Part shown: positions 9,696-17,021 of the stretch, one piece after another
How positions within the stretch are numbered: the stretch's first letter is position 1
Layout: the number at the start of each line of letters is the position of its first letter
Assembly (NCBI RefSeq): GCF_000157895.3
Contig: NC_022663.1
Span: 3,162,001-3,226,000 of the forward strand
Direction of reading: 5' to 3'
From: Mycobacterium kansasii ATCC 12478
GTDB lineage: Bacteria > Actinomycetota > Actinomycetes > Mycobacteriales > Mycobacteriaceae
DNA length: 64,000 nt
Notes under the pieces: model-generated
What the model saw: only the letters and a program-made list of their open reading frames with translations
Database searches by the model: none
What the model was told of the DNA's origin: nothing
Translations under genes and position numbers: made by a program

Positions 9696-9992
9696 ATGGA
9701 AGAAATGTCACACGCCGCCGCCGCAGCCGACATTGGCGGGCAAGTGAGCGATAACGCGCTCGGTGGTGTGGCAGCTGGTGCGACGGCGGTGACGTCGGTG
9801 ACCGGGCTGGTGCCCGCAGGTGCCGACGAGGTCTCGGCCCAGGCGGCCGCGGCATTCGCCTCCGCGGGCGCGCAGATGCTGGCTTCCAACAGCTCGGCCC
9901 AAGCCGAACTGCAACGGGCCGGAGACGCGGTCCAGGACATCGCCCGAACATATTCGCAAGTCGACGACGGCGCCGCCGGCGTCGTCGCCTGA
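9696..9992 (+). CDS. PE35: PE35, PE-family partner of PPE68
   Basis: PE protein of 98 residues. It consists only of the helical PE domain and ends with YSQVDDGAAG, which carries the YxxxD/E secretion motif. ATG with upstream CCAGGAGAAG. It lies at the head of the PE35-PPE68-esxB-esxA unit and is expected to form a dimer with PPE68, chaperoned by EspG1. In M. tuberculosis PE35 and PPE68 are needed for normal esxBA expression or secretion; here only the conserved order can be seen. Confidence 0.95.
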   Translation: MEEMSHAAAAADIGGQVSDNALGGVAAGATAVTSVTGLVPAGADEVSAQAAAAFASAGAQMLASNSSAQAELQRAGDAVQDIARTYSQVDDGAAGVVA

Positions 9993-10040
9993 CAGGTCAA
10001 CCAACCGACAAAGACAACGCAACCAAAAGGAGTGATCGCC

Positions 10041-11141
10041 ATGTGGTGGCACGCAATGCCGCCGGAGCTGAACACCGCGCGGCTGATGGCCGGCGCGGGC
10101 CCGGCTCCGATGCTGGCCGCAGCCACGGGCTGGGCGGCGTTCGCGGCCGCCCTGGACGCTCAGGCCGTCGAATTGACTGCTCGCTTGAACTCGCTGGGTG
10201 AAGCGTGGACCGGCGGAGGCAGCGACAAGGCCATCGCGGCTGCCCTGCCGATGGTGACCTGGCTGCAGACAGCCTCAACGCAGGCCAAGACGCGGGGCCT
10301 GCAGGCCACGGCGCAGGCGGCCGCGTACACGCAGGCGATGGCCACCACGCCGTCGCTGGTCGAGATCGCGGCAAACCACATCACCACCGCGATTCTGATG
10401 GCGACCAATTTCTTCGGCATCAACACCGTGCCCATCGCCTTCAACGAGATGGACTACTTCATCCGCATGTGGACTCAGGCCGCCCTGGCGATGGACGTCT
10501 ACCAGGCCGAAACCCTGGCTAACACGCTCTTCGAAAAGCTCGAGCCGATGACCGCGATCCTCGACCCGAGCATGAGCGGCCAGAGCCTGGCGGCGAGTCC
10601 GGTCTTCGACATGGCGTCACAGGTCACCGGCGTACCGGCCAGCCAGCTGCAGCAGACGGCCACGCAGCTCGCCGAGGCGAGCGGGCCCATGCAGCAGCTG
10701 ACCCAGCCGATGCAACAGATGACGTCGATGTTCAGCCAGACCGGCGGCATGGCCGGCAGCAATCCGGCCGACGACGAGGCTCTGCAGATGGGCCTGGTCG
10801 GCACCAGTCCGCTGTCCAACCACCCGCTGGCGGGCGGATCCGGTGCCAGTATGGGTGCGGGTTTGCTGCGCGGGGAGGCGCTGCCGGGCGCCGGCGGGAC
10901 GTTGACCCGCACCCCGCTCATGAGCGAGCTGCTCGACAAGCCTGTCGGCCCGGCCGTGCAACCGGCCGCCGCTGCAGGATCGTCGGCGACCAGCGGAGCG
11001 GCCCCGGTCGGTGCCGGCGCGATGGGACAGGGAGCACAAGCCGGCGGTTCTTCCCGACCTGGGCTGGCCGCACCGGCCACGCTCACCCAGGAGCGCAACG
11101 ACGCAGACGAAGACGACTGGGACGATGAGGACGACTGGTGA
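10041..11141 (+). CDS. PPE68: PPE68, PPE-family ESX-1 protein
   Basis: Protein of 366 residues starting at the ATG of MWWHAMPPELN, which gives the canonical PPE motif at residues 7-9. A longer reading from the GTG at 10032 is possible, but the AAAAGGAG ribosome site sits at the right distance from 10041. The ~180-residue PPE domain is followed by a Gln/Met-rich and then Gly/Ala-rich region and a strongly acidic end (DADEDDWDDEDDW). Partner of PE35; known as a cell-envelope-associated ESX-1 substrate and major T-cell antigen. Confidence 0.95.
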   Translation: MWWHAMPPELNTARLMAGAGPAPMLAAATGWAAFAAALDAQAVELTARLNSLGEAWTGGGSDKAIAAALPMVTWLQTASTQAKTRGLQATAQAAAYTQAMATTPSLVEIAANHITTAILMATNFFGINTVPIAFNEMDYFIRMWTQAALAMDVYQAETLANTLFEKLEPMTAILDPSMSGQSLAASPVFDMASQVTGVPASQLQQTATQLAEASGPMQQLTQPMQQMTSMFSQTGGMAGSNPADDEALQMGLVGTSPLSNHPLAGGSGASMGAGLLRGEALPGAGGTLTRTPLMSELLDKPVGPAVQPAAAAGSSATSGAAPVGAGAMGQGAQAGGSSRPGLAAPATLTQERNDADEDDWDDEDDW

Positions 11142-11233
11142 TAGTCCCCGCAAACAACAGACTTCCCGGCCACCCGGGCCGGAAGACTTGCCAACAATTT
11201 GGCGAGGAAAAGAAAGAGAGAAAGTAGTCCAGC

Positions 11234-11536
11234 ATGGCAGAGATGAAGACCGATGCCGCTACCCTCGCGCAGGAGGCAGGTAACTTCGAGCGGATCTCCG
11301 GTGACCTGAAGACCCAGATCGACCAGGTCGAGTCAACCGCTGCTTCGCTGCAGGCCCAATGGCGTGGTGCGGCGGGCACGGCGGCCCAGGCCGCGGTGGT
11401 GCGCTTCCAAGAGGCGGCCAACAAACAAAAGGCCGAGCTCGAGGAAATTTCGACGAACATTCGTCAGGCCGGCGTCCAATACTCGAAGGCCGACGAGGAG
11501 CAGCAGCAGGCGCTGTCCTCACAAATGGGCTTCTGA
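11234..11536 (+). CDS. esxB: EsxB (CFP-10), WXG100 secreted substrate of ESX-1
   Basis: WXG100 protein of 100 residues with the WRG turn motif near residue 43 and the secretion signal YSKADEEQQQALSSQMGF at the C-terminus (YxxxD/E plus the tail that EccCb1 binds). Nearly identical to M. tuberculosis CFP-10 as I recall it. It forms a tight 1:1 dimer with EsxA, the next gene 36 bp downstream. Purine-rich ribosome site (GAAAGAGAGAAAG) upstream of the ATG. Confidence 0.98.
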   Translation: MAEMKTDAATLAQEAGNFERISGDLKTQIDQVESTAASLQAQWRGAAGTAAQAAVVRFQEAANKQKAELEEISTNIRQAGVQYSKADEEQQQALSSQMGF

Positions 11537-11572
11537 CCCCCTAATCACCACAAAGAAACGGAGCAATAGGAC

Positions 11573-11860
11573 ATGACAGAGCAGCAGTGGAATTTCGCGG
11601 GCATCGAGGCCGCGGCCAGCGCAATTCAGGGGAATGTCACCAGCATTCATTCCCTTCTCGACGAGGGCAAGCAGTCTTTGACCAAACTGGCTGCGGCCTG
11701 GGGCGGTAGCGGTTCGGAGGCCTACCAGGGTGTCCAGCAGAAGTGGGACGCCACCGCTCAGGAGCTGAACAACGCGCTGCAGAACCTCTCGCGCACGATC
11801 AGCGAAGCCGGTCAGGCCATGGCCTCGACCGAGGGCAACGTGACGGGGATGTTCGCATAG
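11573..11860 (+). CDS. esxA: EsxA (ESAT-6), WXG100 secreted virulence factor of ESX-1
   Basis: Protein of 95 residues with the WGG turn (AAWGGSGSEAY) and C-terminus EGNVTGMFA. It differs from the M. tuberculosis protein, as I recall it, at only two positions (Gln for Thr in the segment WDATAQEL, Ser for Ala in QNLSRTI). Such closeness argues for a species close to the tuberculosis complex. Known role: secreted with EsxB, needed for phagosomal damage and virulence. A strong terminator hairpin begins 30 bp after the stop. Confidence 0.99.
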   Translation: MTEQQWNFAGIEAAASAIQGNVTSIHSLLDEGKQSLTKLAAAWGGSGSEAYQGVQQKWDATAQELNNALQNLSRTISEAGQAMASTEGNVTGMFA

Positions 11861-11889
11861 GTAACACCCTATTCGCGTACAATACCGAA

Positions 11890-11953
11890 GCACGAGATCG
11901 GGCGAGTTCAACCCTTTGGGAATCTCGCCCCTTCTCGTGCTTTGTCCTTTTAT
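11890..11953 (+). terminator. Intrinsic terminator downstream of esxA
   Basis: Inverted repeat: left arm 11890-11906 and right arm 11924-11940 pair at 15 of 17 positions around a 17-base loop, followed by a T-rich stretch (tttgtccttt). It sits between esxA and espI on the plus strand and should end or reduce transcription after the esxBA pair. The 116-bp intergenic region contains little else. Confidence 0.75.
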
Positions 11954-11976
11954 TGGCGAACTTCTGAGAGGTTCTC

Positions 11977-14424
11977 ATGCCGGCCGACTATGACAAACTC
12001 TTTCGGCCCGCTGAAGGTTCGGAGCCTCCAGAAGAAGAGAGCACGGAATCGTACTTCGATGCGAGTTCACCCTATCCACCACCCACCAAACCCAACGGCG
12101 ACACTCCCGCGACACCGATCGACTGGTCGCAACCGTTTCCCCCGGCCGCAGCGACCTCGCCGCCACCGTCGGTAGAGACGCCACCGCCACCACCCAAACT
12201 GCCACTGCCTCCCATGCCGATCGGCGGACCCCCACCGGCGCCACCGGAACCGCCACCGGCACCACCCGAACCACCAGAACCACCGGCACCTCCGCAAGCT
12301 GCCGCCGAACCGGCACCGGCCGGGCCCAAGTCGCCGCTGCCTCCCATGCCGATCGGCGGACCCCCACCGGTCCCACCCGAACCGCCGCCGGCACCACCCG
12401 AACCACCAGAACCACCATCGCGGGATACGTCGGCGGCTGAACCGCCAGAGCCACCACCGGCGGATAAGCCGGCAGCGGCCGAACCGGCACCGGCGACGCC
12501 GATCGGTGAAGCCGCCCCCGCCGGGCCCAAGTCGCCGCTGCCTCCCATGCCGATCGGCGGACCCCCACCGGCCCCACCGGAACCGCCGCCGGCACCACCC
12601 GAACCACCGGTCCCACCATCGGTACGACCGCAAGCCTCCGCCGAAGCACCGGCTCCGCCCGGACCCCCGGAAACTGCACCGCCCGGCAAACCGGTGTCCG
12701 CTGCTGAACCGCCGGCCGGCAAGCAGCCCTCGGCCGAACCGCCACCGGCACCGCCGTCACCCAAACCACCAGTCGCGCCGATGGTGACGGGCGCGCCGCC
12801 GACGCCCACACCACCTCGACCCGAAGCCCCGCGTCGCCCCGGCCCGCCGCCACCCGCCACGACTTGGCGATCACCATCCCCGCCGGCGGCACCGCAACCA
12901 TCGCGGTCCGCCACCGAACCGTTTGCGGCTGCCCCGAAACCACCGCAGCCGCCTACCGCGCCGACCCGGCCGCTAGCGACCGAAACGTCACCACACAGCG
13001 TTCGGGCCGGCGAGCAGCAGCAACCGCAGCAACCTGCTCCGCCCCCCGAACAACCGCCATCCGATGCTCCCCGGCATTCACGACGCGCCCGCCGGGGTCA
13101 CCGCTATCGGGCCGAACCGGACGACGACCAGGTGCCGTCGGCAGCTGGTGCCGCCCTTCCGCAACACCGGGCGACAGACAAGACGCAACCGGCGTCCAGG
13201 GTCGGACCGGCGTCCGCGTTCGCGTGGTTACCGCAACGCCACTCCGACGTCGATCGTCCGCCGGAGGCCGCGGCTGCCGCGGCCGTACCTCCTACCGAAA
13301 CCCATCCCGAACCCACCGGCGGCCGTCGCGCCAGGCGGCGCGCCGATCAGGCCGCTGACGCGACACCAACAACCGTGCTGACTCCGTCCGGGCTGGCGCC
13401 CACTCGGGCTCAGCCCCCGGGCCCGGTGCGCGCTCAGCCGCCGCACTCTCCCGCCCAGGGCCAACCCCCACCTGCTCCGGCCCCGACAAGGCCACAGAGT
13501 GAGCCTGCTCCCGTCGATGGTCGTCGCGCCGGAAAGCCTGCGAAGCTGGTGTCCAAACGAGGGTGGCGGCGTTGGGTGCACTCCATCACTCGGATCAACG
13601 TCGGACTGTCACCCGACGAGAAGTACGAACTGGGCCTGCGTAACCGGGTCAACAGAAGACCTCGCGGCTCGTATCAGATCGCGGTGCTCGGCCTCAAGGG
13701 CGGTGCCGGCAAGACCACCACGACGGTCACGCTGGGCACGACACTGGCGCAGGTGCGGGGTGACCGGATCCTGGTGCTCGACGCGGATCCGGGCTGCGGC
13801 AACCTCGCCGAACGCGCGGGCCGTTCGTCGCCCTCGTCGATTGCGGATCTCCTGGCCGACCCGGAGTTGTCGCACTACAACGACGTCCGCGCGCACACCA
13901 GCGTGAACGCCGCCAATCTCGAAATCCTGCCCACTCAGGAATACACCACCGCACGCCGCGGGCTCAGCGGTGAGGACATGCGGGTCGCCGTCGACAAGGT
14001 ATCCAAGTTCTACAACCTCGTCATTGCCGACTGCGGAGCCGGGCTCTTCGACCCGGTGACCCGCAGCGTACTGGAAACATCGTCGGCAATAGTGATCGTG
14101 ACGAACGTATCGATCGACAGCGCTCGTCAAGCCGCGATTGCCCTGGAGTGGTTGCGTCACAACGGATATCAGGACCTTCTGAACCGCGCCTGCGTGGTAG
14201 TCGACCACGTCTCTGTCGGCGAGACCAATGTCGCGGAAAAGCACGTGGTCCGGCAGTTCGAACAGCAGCTCCAGCCAGGCCGGGTGGTCGTCTTACCGTG
14301 GGACAAGCACATCGCGGCCGGCGGCGAAATTCACCTCGACCAGCTCGGCCCGGTCTACAAACGACGAATCCTCGAGCTGGCAGCAGCTTTATCCGACGAT
14401 TTTGAAAGGGCCGGACGCCGATGA
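11977..14424 (+). CDS. espI: EspI, proline-rich ParA/MinD-type ATPase of ESX-1
   Basis: Protein of 815 residues, longer than the M. tuberculosis protein (666 as I recall). Residues ~20-540 are a very Pro/Ala-rich low-complexity region in which the block PLPPMPIGGPPP recurs three times (DNA copies start near 12205, 12337 and 12538). The C-terminal ~280 residues are a ParA/MinD-like P-loop domain with KGGAGKTT near residue 572. The family has been tied to down-regulating ESX-1 when ATP is low. ATG with upstream GAGAGGT. Overlaps eccD1 by 4 bp. The extra length lies in the Pro-rich part. Confidence 0.93.
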   Translation: MPADYDKLFRPAEGSEPPEEESTESYFDASSPYPPPTKPNGDTPATPIDWSQPFPPAAATSPPPSVETPPPPPKLPLPPMPIGGPPPAPPEPPPAPPEPPEPPAPPQAAAEPAPAGPKSPLPPMPIGGPPPVPPEPPPAPPEPPEPPSRDTSAAEPPEPPPADKPAAAEPAPATPIGEAAPAGPKSPLPPMPIGGPPPAPPEPPPAPPEPPVPPSVRPQASAEAPAPPGPPETAPPGKPVSAAEPPAGKQPSAEPPPAPPSPKPPVAPMVTGAPPTPTPPRPEAPRRPGPPPPATTWRSPSPPAAPQPSRSATEPFAAAPKPPQPPTAPTRPLATETSPHSVRAGEQQQPQQPAPPPEQPPSDAPRHSRRARRGHRYRAEPDDDQVPSAAGAALPQHRATDKTQPASRVGPASAFAWLPQRHSDVDRPPEAAAAAAVPPTETHPEPTGGRRARRRADQAADATPTTVLTPSGLAPTRAQPPGPVRAQPPHSPAQGQPPPAPAPTRPQSEPAPVDGRRAGKPAKLVSKRGWRRWVHSITRINVGLSPDEKYELGLRNRVNRRPRGSYQIAVLGLKGGAGKTTTTVTLGTTLAQVRGDRILVLDADPGCGNLAERAGRSSPSSIADLLADPELSHYNDVRAHTSVNAANLEILPTQEYTTARRGLSGEDMRVAVDKVSKFYNLVIADCGAGLFDPVTRSVLETSSAIVIVTNVSIDSARQAAIALEWLRHNGYQDLLNRACVVVDHVSVGETNVAEKHVVRQFEQQLQPGRVVVLPWDKHIAAGGEIHLDQLGPVYKRRILELAAALSDDFERAGRR
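12205..12640 (+). repeat. Direct repeats coding for the EspI proline-rich blocks
   Basis: Three near-identical segments, beginning CTGCCTCCCATGCCGATCGG at about 12205, 12337 and 12538, each followed by Pro-rich codons (CCACCGGAACCGCC style). They are in frame, spaced by multiples of three (132 and 201 bases), so unequal recombination would lengthen or shorten the protein without breaking it. Confidence 0.75.
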
Positions 14425-15956
14425 GCGCACCTGCCGTTGCCGCCCCTGCCGCCGCCGCGGGAACAACTCCGCCCAAACCCGCGACCACCCGGGTGACCAT
14501 CCTGACCGGCAAACGAATGACGGACCTGGTGCTCCCCGCGGCGGCGCCCATGGAAACCTACATCGACGACACCGTCGCGGTGCTGGCCGATCTGCTGGAA
14601 GACACCCCGCCCGACGTCTTAGCCGGCTTCGACTTTTCCGCACAGGGAGTGTGGGCCTTCGCCCGTCCCGGATTCCCGCCGCTGAGACTGGATCAATCGC
14701 TCGACGAAGCCGGGGTGGTCGACGGCTCATTGCTCACCCTGGTGACCGTGAGCCGGACCGAGCGGTATCGGCCGCTCGTTGAAGACGTCATCGACGCGAT
14801 CGCGGTGCTTGACGAATCGCCGGAGTTCGACCGCTCGGCCCTGGATCGTTTCGTTCACGTGGCAATACCGGTAATGACCCTGCCGATCACCGTGGTCGCC
14901 GTGCGGGCGTGGTGGGCAACCGGCCGCAGCCCGTTCTGGCCGCTGGCGATAGGCATCATCGGGGTCGTGGTCCTAGTGGGCTGCTTTGTCGCAAAGCGCT
15001 TTTACCAGAAACTGGACCTGGCCGAGAGCCTGCTGCTTACGGCCTACCAACCGCTCACCGCCGCGGCGGCGATCGCCGTTCCGCTGCCGCGTGGAGTCAA
15101 CTCGCTGGGAGCTCCGCAGATCGCGGCTGCCGCCACGGCCGTGTTGTTCCTGACGCTGATGACCCGCGGCGGTCCTCGGCGGCGTCATGAATTGGCGTCG
15201 TTCGTCGCGATCACATCGATCGCGACCATTGCCGCCGCCGTCGCCTTCGGCTACGGCTACCAGCACTGGGTCCCTGCGGGCGCGATCGCATTCGGGCTGT
15301 TCATCGTCACGAATGCGGCCAAACTGACCGTCGCCGTCGCGCGGATTGCGCTACCGCCCATCCCCGTTCCGGGCGAAACCGTGGACAACGAGGAATTGCT
15401 CGATCCCGTCACCGCCCAAGACGCCACCAACGAGGAGACCCCGACCTGGCAGGCCATCATCGCGTCCGCGCCGGCGTCCGCCGCACGTCTGACCGAGCGC
15501 AGCAAACTGGCCAAGCAACTGCTCATCGGTTACGTCACGGCCGGGACCCTGGTCCTTGCCGCTGGTTCGATCGCGGTTGTGGTGCACGGACACTTCTTCG
15601 TGCACAGCCTGGTGGTCGCGGGCCTGATCACCGTGATCTGTGGGTTCCGGTCGCGGCTGTACGCAGACCGGTGGTGTGCGTGGGCAATGTTGGCGGCGGC
15701 CGTGGTGATTCCGACAGGTCTGGCGGTCAGGCTCAGCCTCTGGTACCCGCACTACGCCTGGCTGATGCTGACCATTTACCTCGCCACTGCTGTGGTGGCC
15801 CTGATTGTCGTGGGAGCGACGGCTCAGGTTCGTCGCGTCTCGCCGGTGATGAAGCGGATTCTGGAATTGATCGACGGCGCAATGGTGGCATCCATCGTTC
15901 CCCTGTTGCTGTGGATCACCAGTGTCTTCGACATGGTTCGTAATATCCGCTTCTGA
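14421..15956 (+). CDS. eccD1: EccD1, polytopic membrane channel component of ESX-1
   Basis: Protein of 511 residues. The N-terminal ~110 residues form the ubiquitin-like cytosolic domain (TRVTILTGKRMTDLVLP, then VDGSLLTLV), followed by about 11 transmembrane helices from residue ~148 to the end. This is the standard EccD architecture; two EccD copies per protomer form the membrane vestibule of the ESX complex. ATG overlaps the espI stop (ATGA). Normal length; no anomaly. Confidence 0.96.
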   Translation: MSAPAVAAPAAAAGTTPPKPATTRVTILTGKRMTDLVLPAAAPMETYIDDTVAVLADLLEDTPPDVLAGFDFSAQGVWAFARPGFPPLRLDQSLDEAGVVDGSLLTLVTVSRTERYRPLVEDVIDAIAVLDESPEFDRSALDRFVHVAIPVMTLPITVVAVRAWWATGRSPFWPLAIGIIGVVVLVGCFVAKRFYQKLDLAESLLLTAYQPLTAAAAIAVPLPRGVNSLGAPQIAAAATAVLFLTLMTRGGPRRRHELASFVAITSIATIAAAVAFGYGYQHWVPAGAIAFGLFIVTNAAKLTVAVARIALPPIPVPGETVDNEELLDPVTAQDATNEETPTWQAIIASAPASAARLTERSKLAKQLLIGYVTAGTLVLAAGSIAVVVHGHFFVHSLVVAGLITVICGFRSRLYADRWCAWAMLAAAVVIPTGLAVRLSLWYPHYAWLMLTIYLATAVVALIVVGATAQVRRVSPVMKRILELIDGAMVASIVPLLLWITSVFDMVRNIRF

Positions 15957-16028
15957 GCTGTCGGCGTGGCTTTTATAGCGCTGCGCCGGTGACCGAAATT
16001 AGCGCGATTGGCCTTATGTGATGTCGGG

Positions 16029-16034
16029 TAAAAT
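16029..16034 (+). promoter_or_regulatory. Possible -10 element upstream of espJ
   Basis: TAAAAT fits the mycobacterial TANNNT -10 pattern and lies 36 bases before the espJ ATG, leaving room for a short leader with the AGAAGGGA ribosome site. The -35 region shows no clear consensus. The 113-bp gap between eccD1 and espJ makes a separate promoter plausible. Confidence 0.35.
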
Positions 16035-16069
16035 TTGCTCGATGGGTAACCTACAGAAGGGATTTTGCG

Positions 16070-16876
16070 ATGGCTGAACCACTGGCCGTCGATCCCGCCC
16101 GCCTGATTGCCGCTGGAAGCAAACTCGCCGACCTCGTTTTCCCGACGCTTCCGGCACCAATCGCGGCGACTGGATCCGATCCGGTATCGGCAGCGATCAA
16201 CGAGACGATGCCGGGAATCGAATCATTGGTTTCCGACGGTTTGCCCGGCGTCAGCGCCGCTCTCAAGCGGACGGCAACCAGCATGGCCACCGCGGCTGAC
16301 ATCTATAGCAAAGCCGATCAGTCGCTGGGCGACGCTTTGACGCAGTACCAGTTCGGCTCCGATGGCCAACAGCGCGAAGCCAGCGGAGTAGCCGGCGCCG
16401 CGGCAAGCCTGACCGGACAGTCTGCCCAATCGCTGGGTGCTCCAGCCGCGCAACTGCTGGGTGCTCCAGCCGCGCAACTGCTGAGTGCACCCGCGGGTGC
16501 GGTGTCGCAGCTCGGCCAGGCGGTAAGTGCTCAGGCCGAGGCGCTTTCGCCGCGGGTGGCTGCGACGGTGCCACAGGTCGTCCAGCTGGCCCCACAAGCC
16601 GGCCAGATGGCGCAGCAAGCATCTCCGATCGCACAGACCATCAGTCAGTCAGCGCAACAAGCGGCCTCACAGAGCTCGCAAGGCGCATCGCCCGCTCAGC
16701 TCGCCTCCGACACCAAGCCGGAGCAGCAGGGTCAGCTCGTCGATGACACCGAGAAAGACGAGGACAAAGACGACGAGGACGGTGCCGCAGCCGGCGCAGC
16801 CACGTTGGTCAGCGCTCCTGTGCACGCCGCAACGAGCGGCAACGCGTCGGCGGGCTCGGTCGCGACACCCGTCTAG
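16070..16876 (+). CDS. espJ: EspJ, ESX-1 secretion-associated protein
   Basis: Protein of 268 residues (Rv3878 is 280 as I recall). The N-terminal ~90 residues are a helical hairpin domain ending in YSKAD, a YxxxD/E secretion motif identical to that of EsxB. The middle is Ala/Gln-rich and includes a near-perfect 8-residue tandem repeat (LGAPAAQL twice). The end is acidic (DDTEKDEDKDDEDGAAAG), like the EspE tail. Likely a secreted or envelope ESX-1 protein; function not established by the sequence. Confidence 0.88.
   Translation: MAEPLAVDPARLIAAGSKLADLVFPTLPAPIAATGSDPVSAAINETMPGIESLVSDGLPGVSAALKRTATSMATAADIYSKADQSLGDALTQYQFGSDGQQREASGVAGAAASLTGQSAQSLGAPAAQLLGAPAAQLLSAPAGAVSQLGQAVSAQAEALSPRVAATVPQVVQLAPQAGQMAQQASPIAQTISQSAQQAASQSSQGASPAQLASDTKPEQQGQLVDDTEKDEDKDDEDGAAAGAATLVSAPVHAATSGNASAGSVATPV
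16433..16480 (+). repeat. 24-bp in-frame tandem repeat inside espJ
   Basis: Two copies of a 24-base unit beginning CTGGGTGCTCCAGCCGCGCA (16433 and 16457), with a diverged third unit after 16481. In frame, coding for Leu-Gly-Ala-Pro-Ala-Ala-Gln-Leu. Length variation between strains would be expected. Confidence 0.8.
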
Positions 16877-16987
16877 CTCTAGCCGGCTACGCACCGCTTT
16901 CGCCGAGGTCTACCCCTCAGCTCAGCGCGACGTCCACTCGGAACTTTTCGGGCTCACTTAGACTTAGAACTCGGCGTCGCCTACGGC

Positions 16988-17010
16988 CCCGGGGCTGATG
17001 TGGCCCCGGG
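16988..17010. terminator. Short GC hairpin between convergent espJ and espK
   Basis: Perfect 8-bp stem, CCCGGGGC pairing with GCCCCGGG around a 7-base loop, in the 145-bp gap where espJ (plus) and espK (minus) converge. It could work in both directions. There is no T-run, so it is only a candidate terminator. Confidence 0.4.
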
Positions 17011-17021
17011 AATCAGCGGGT

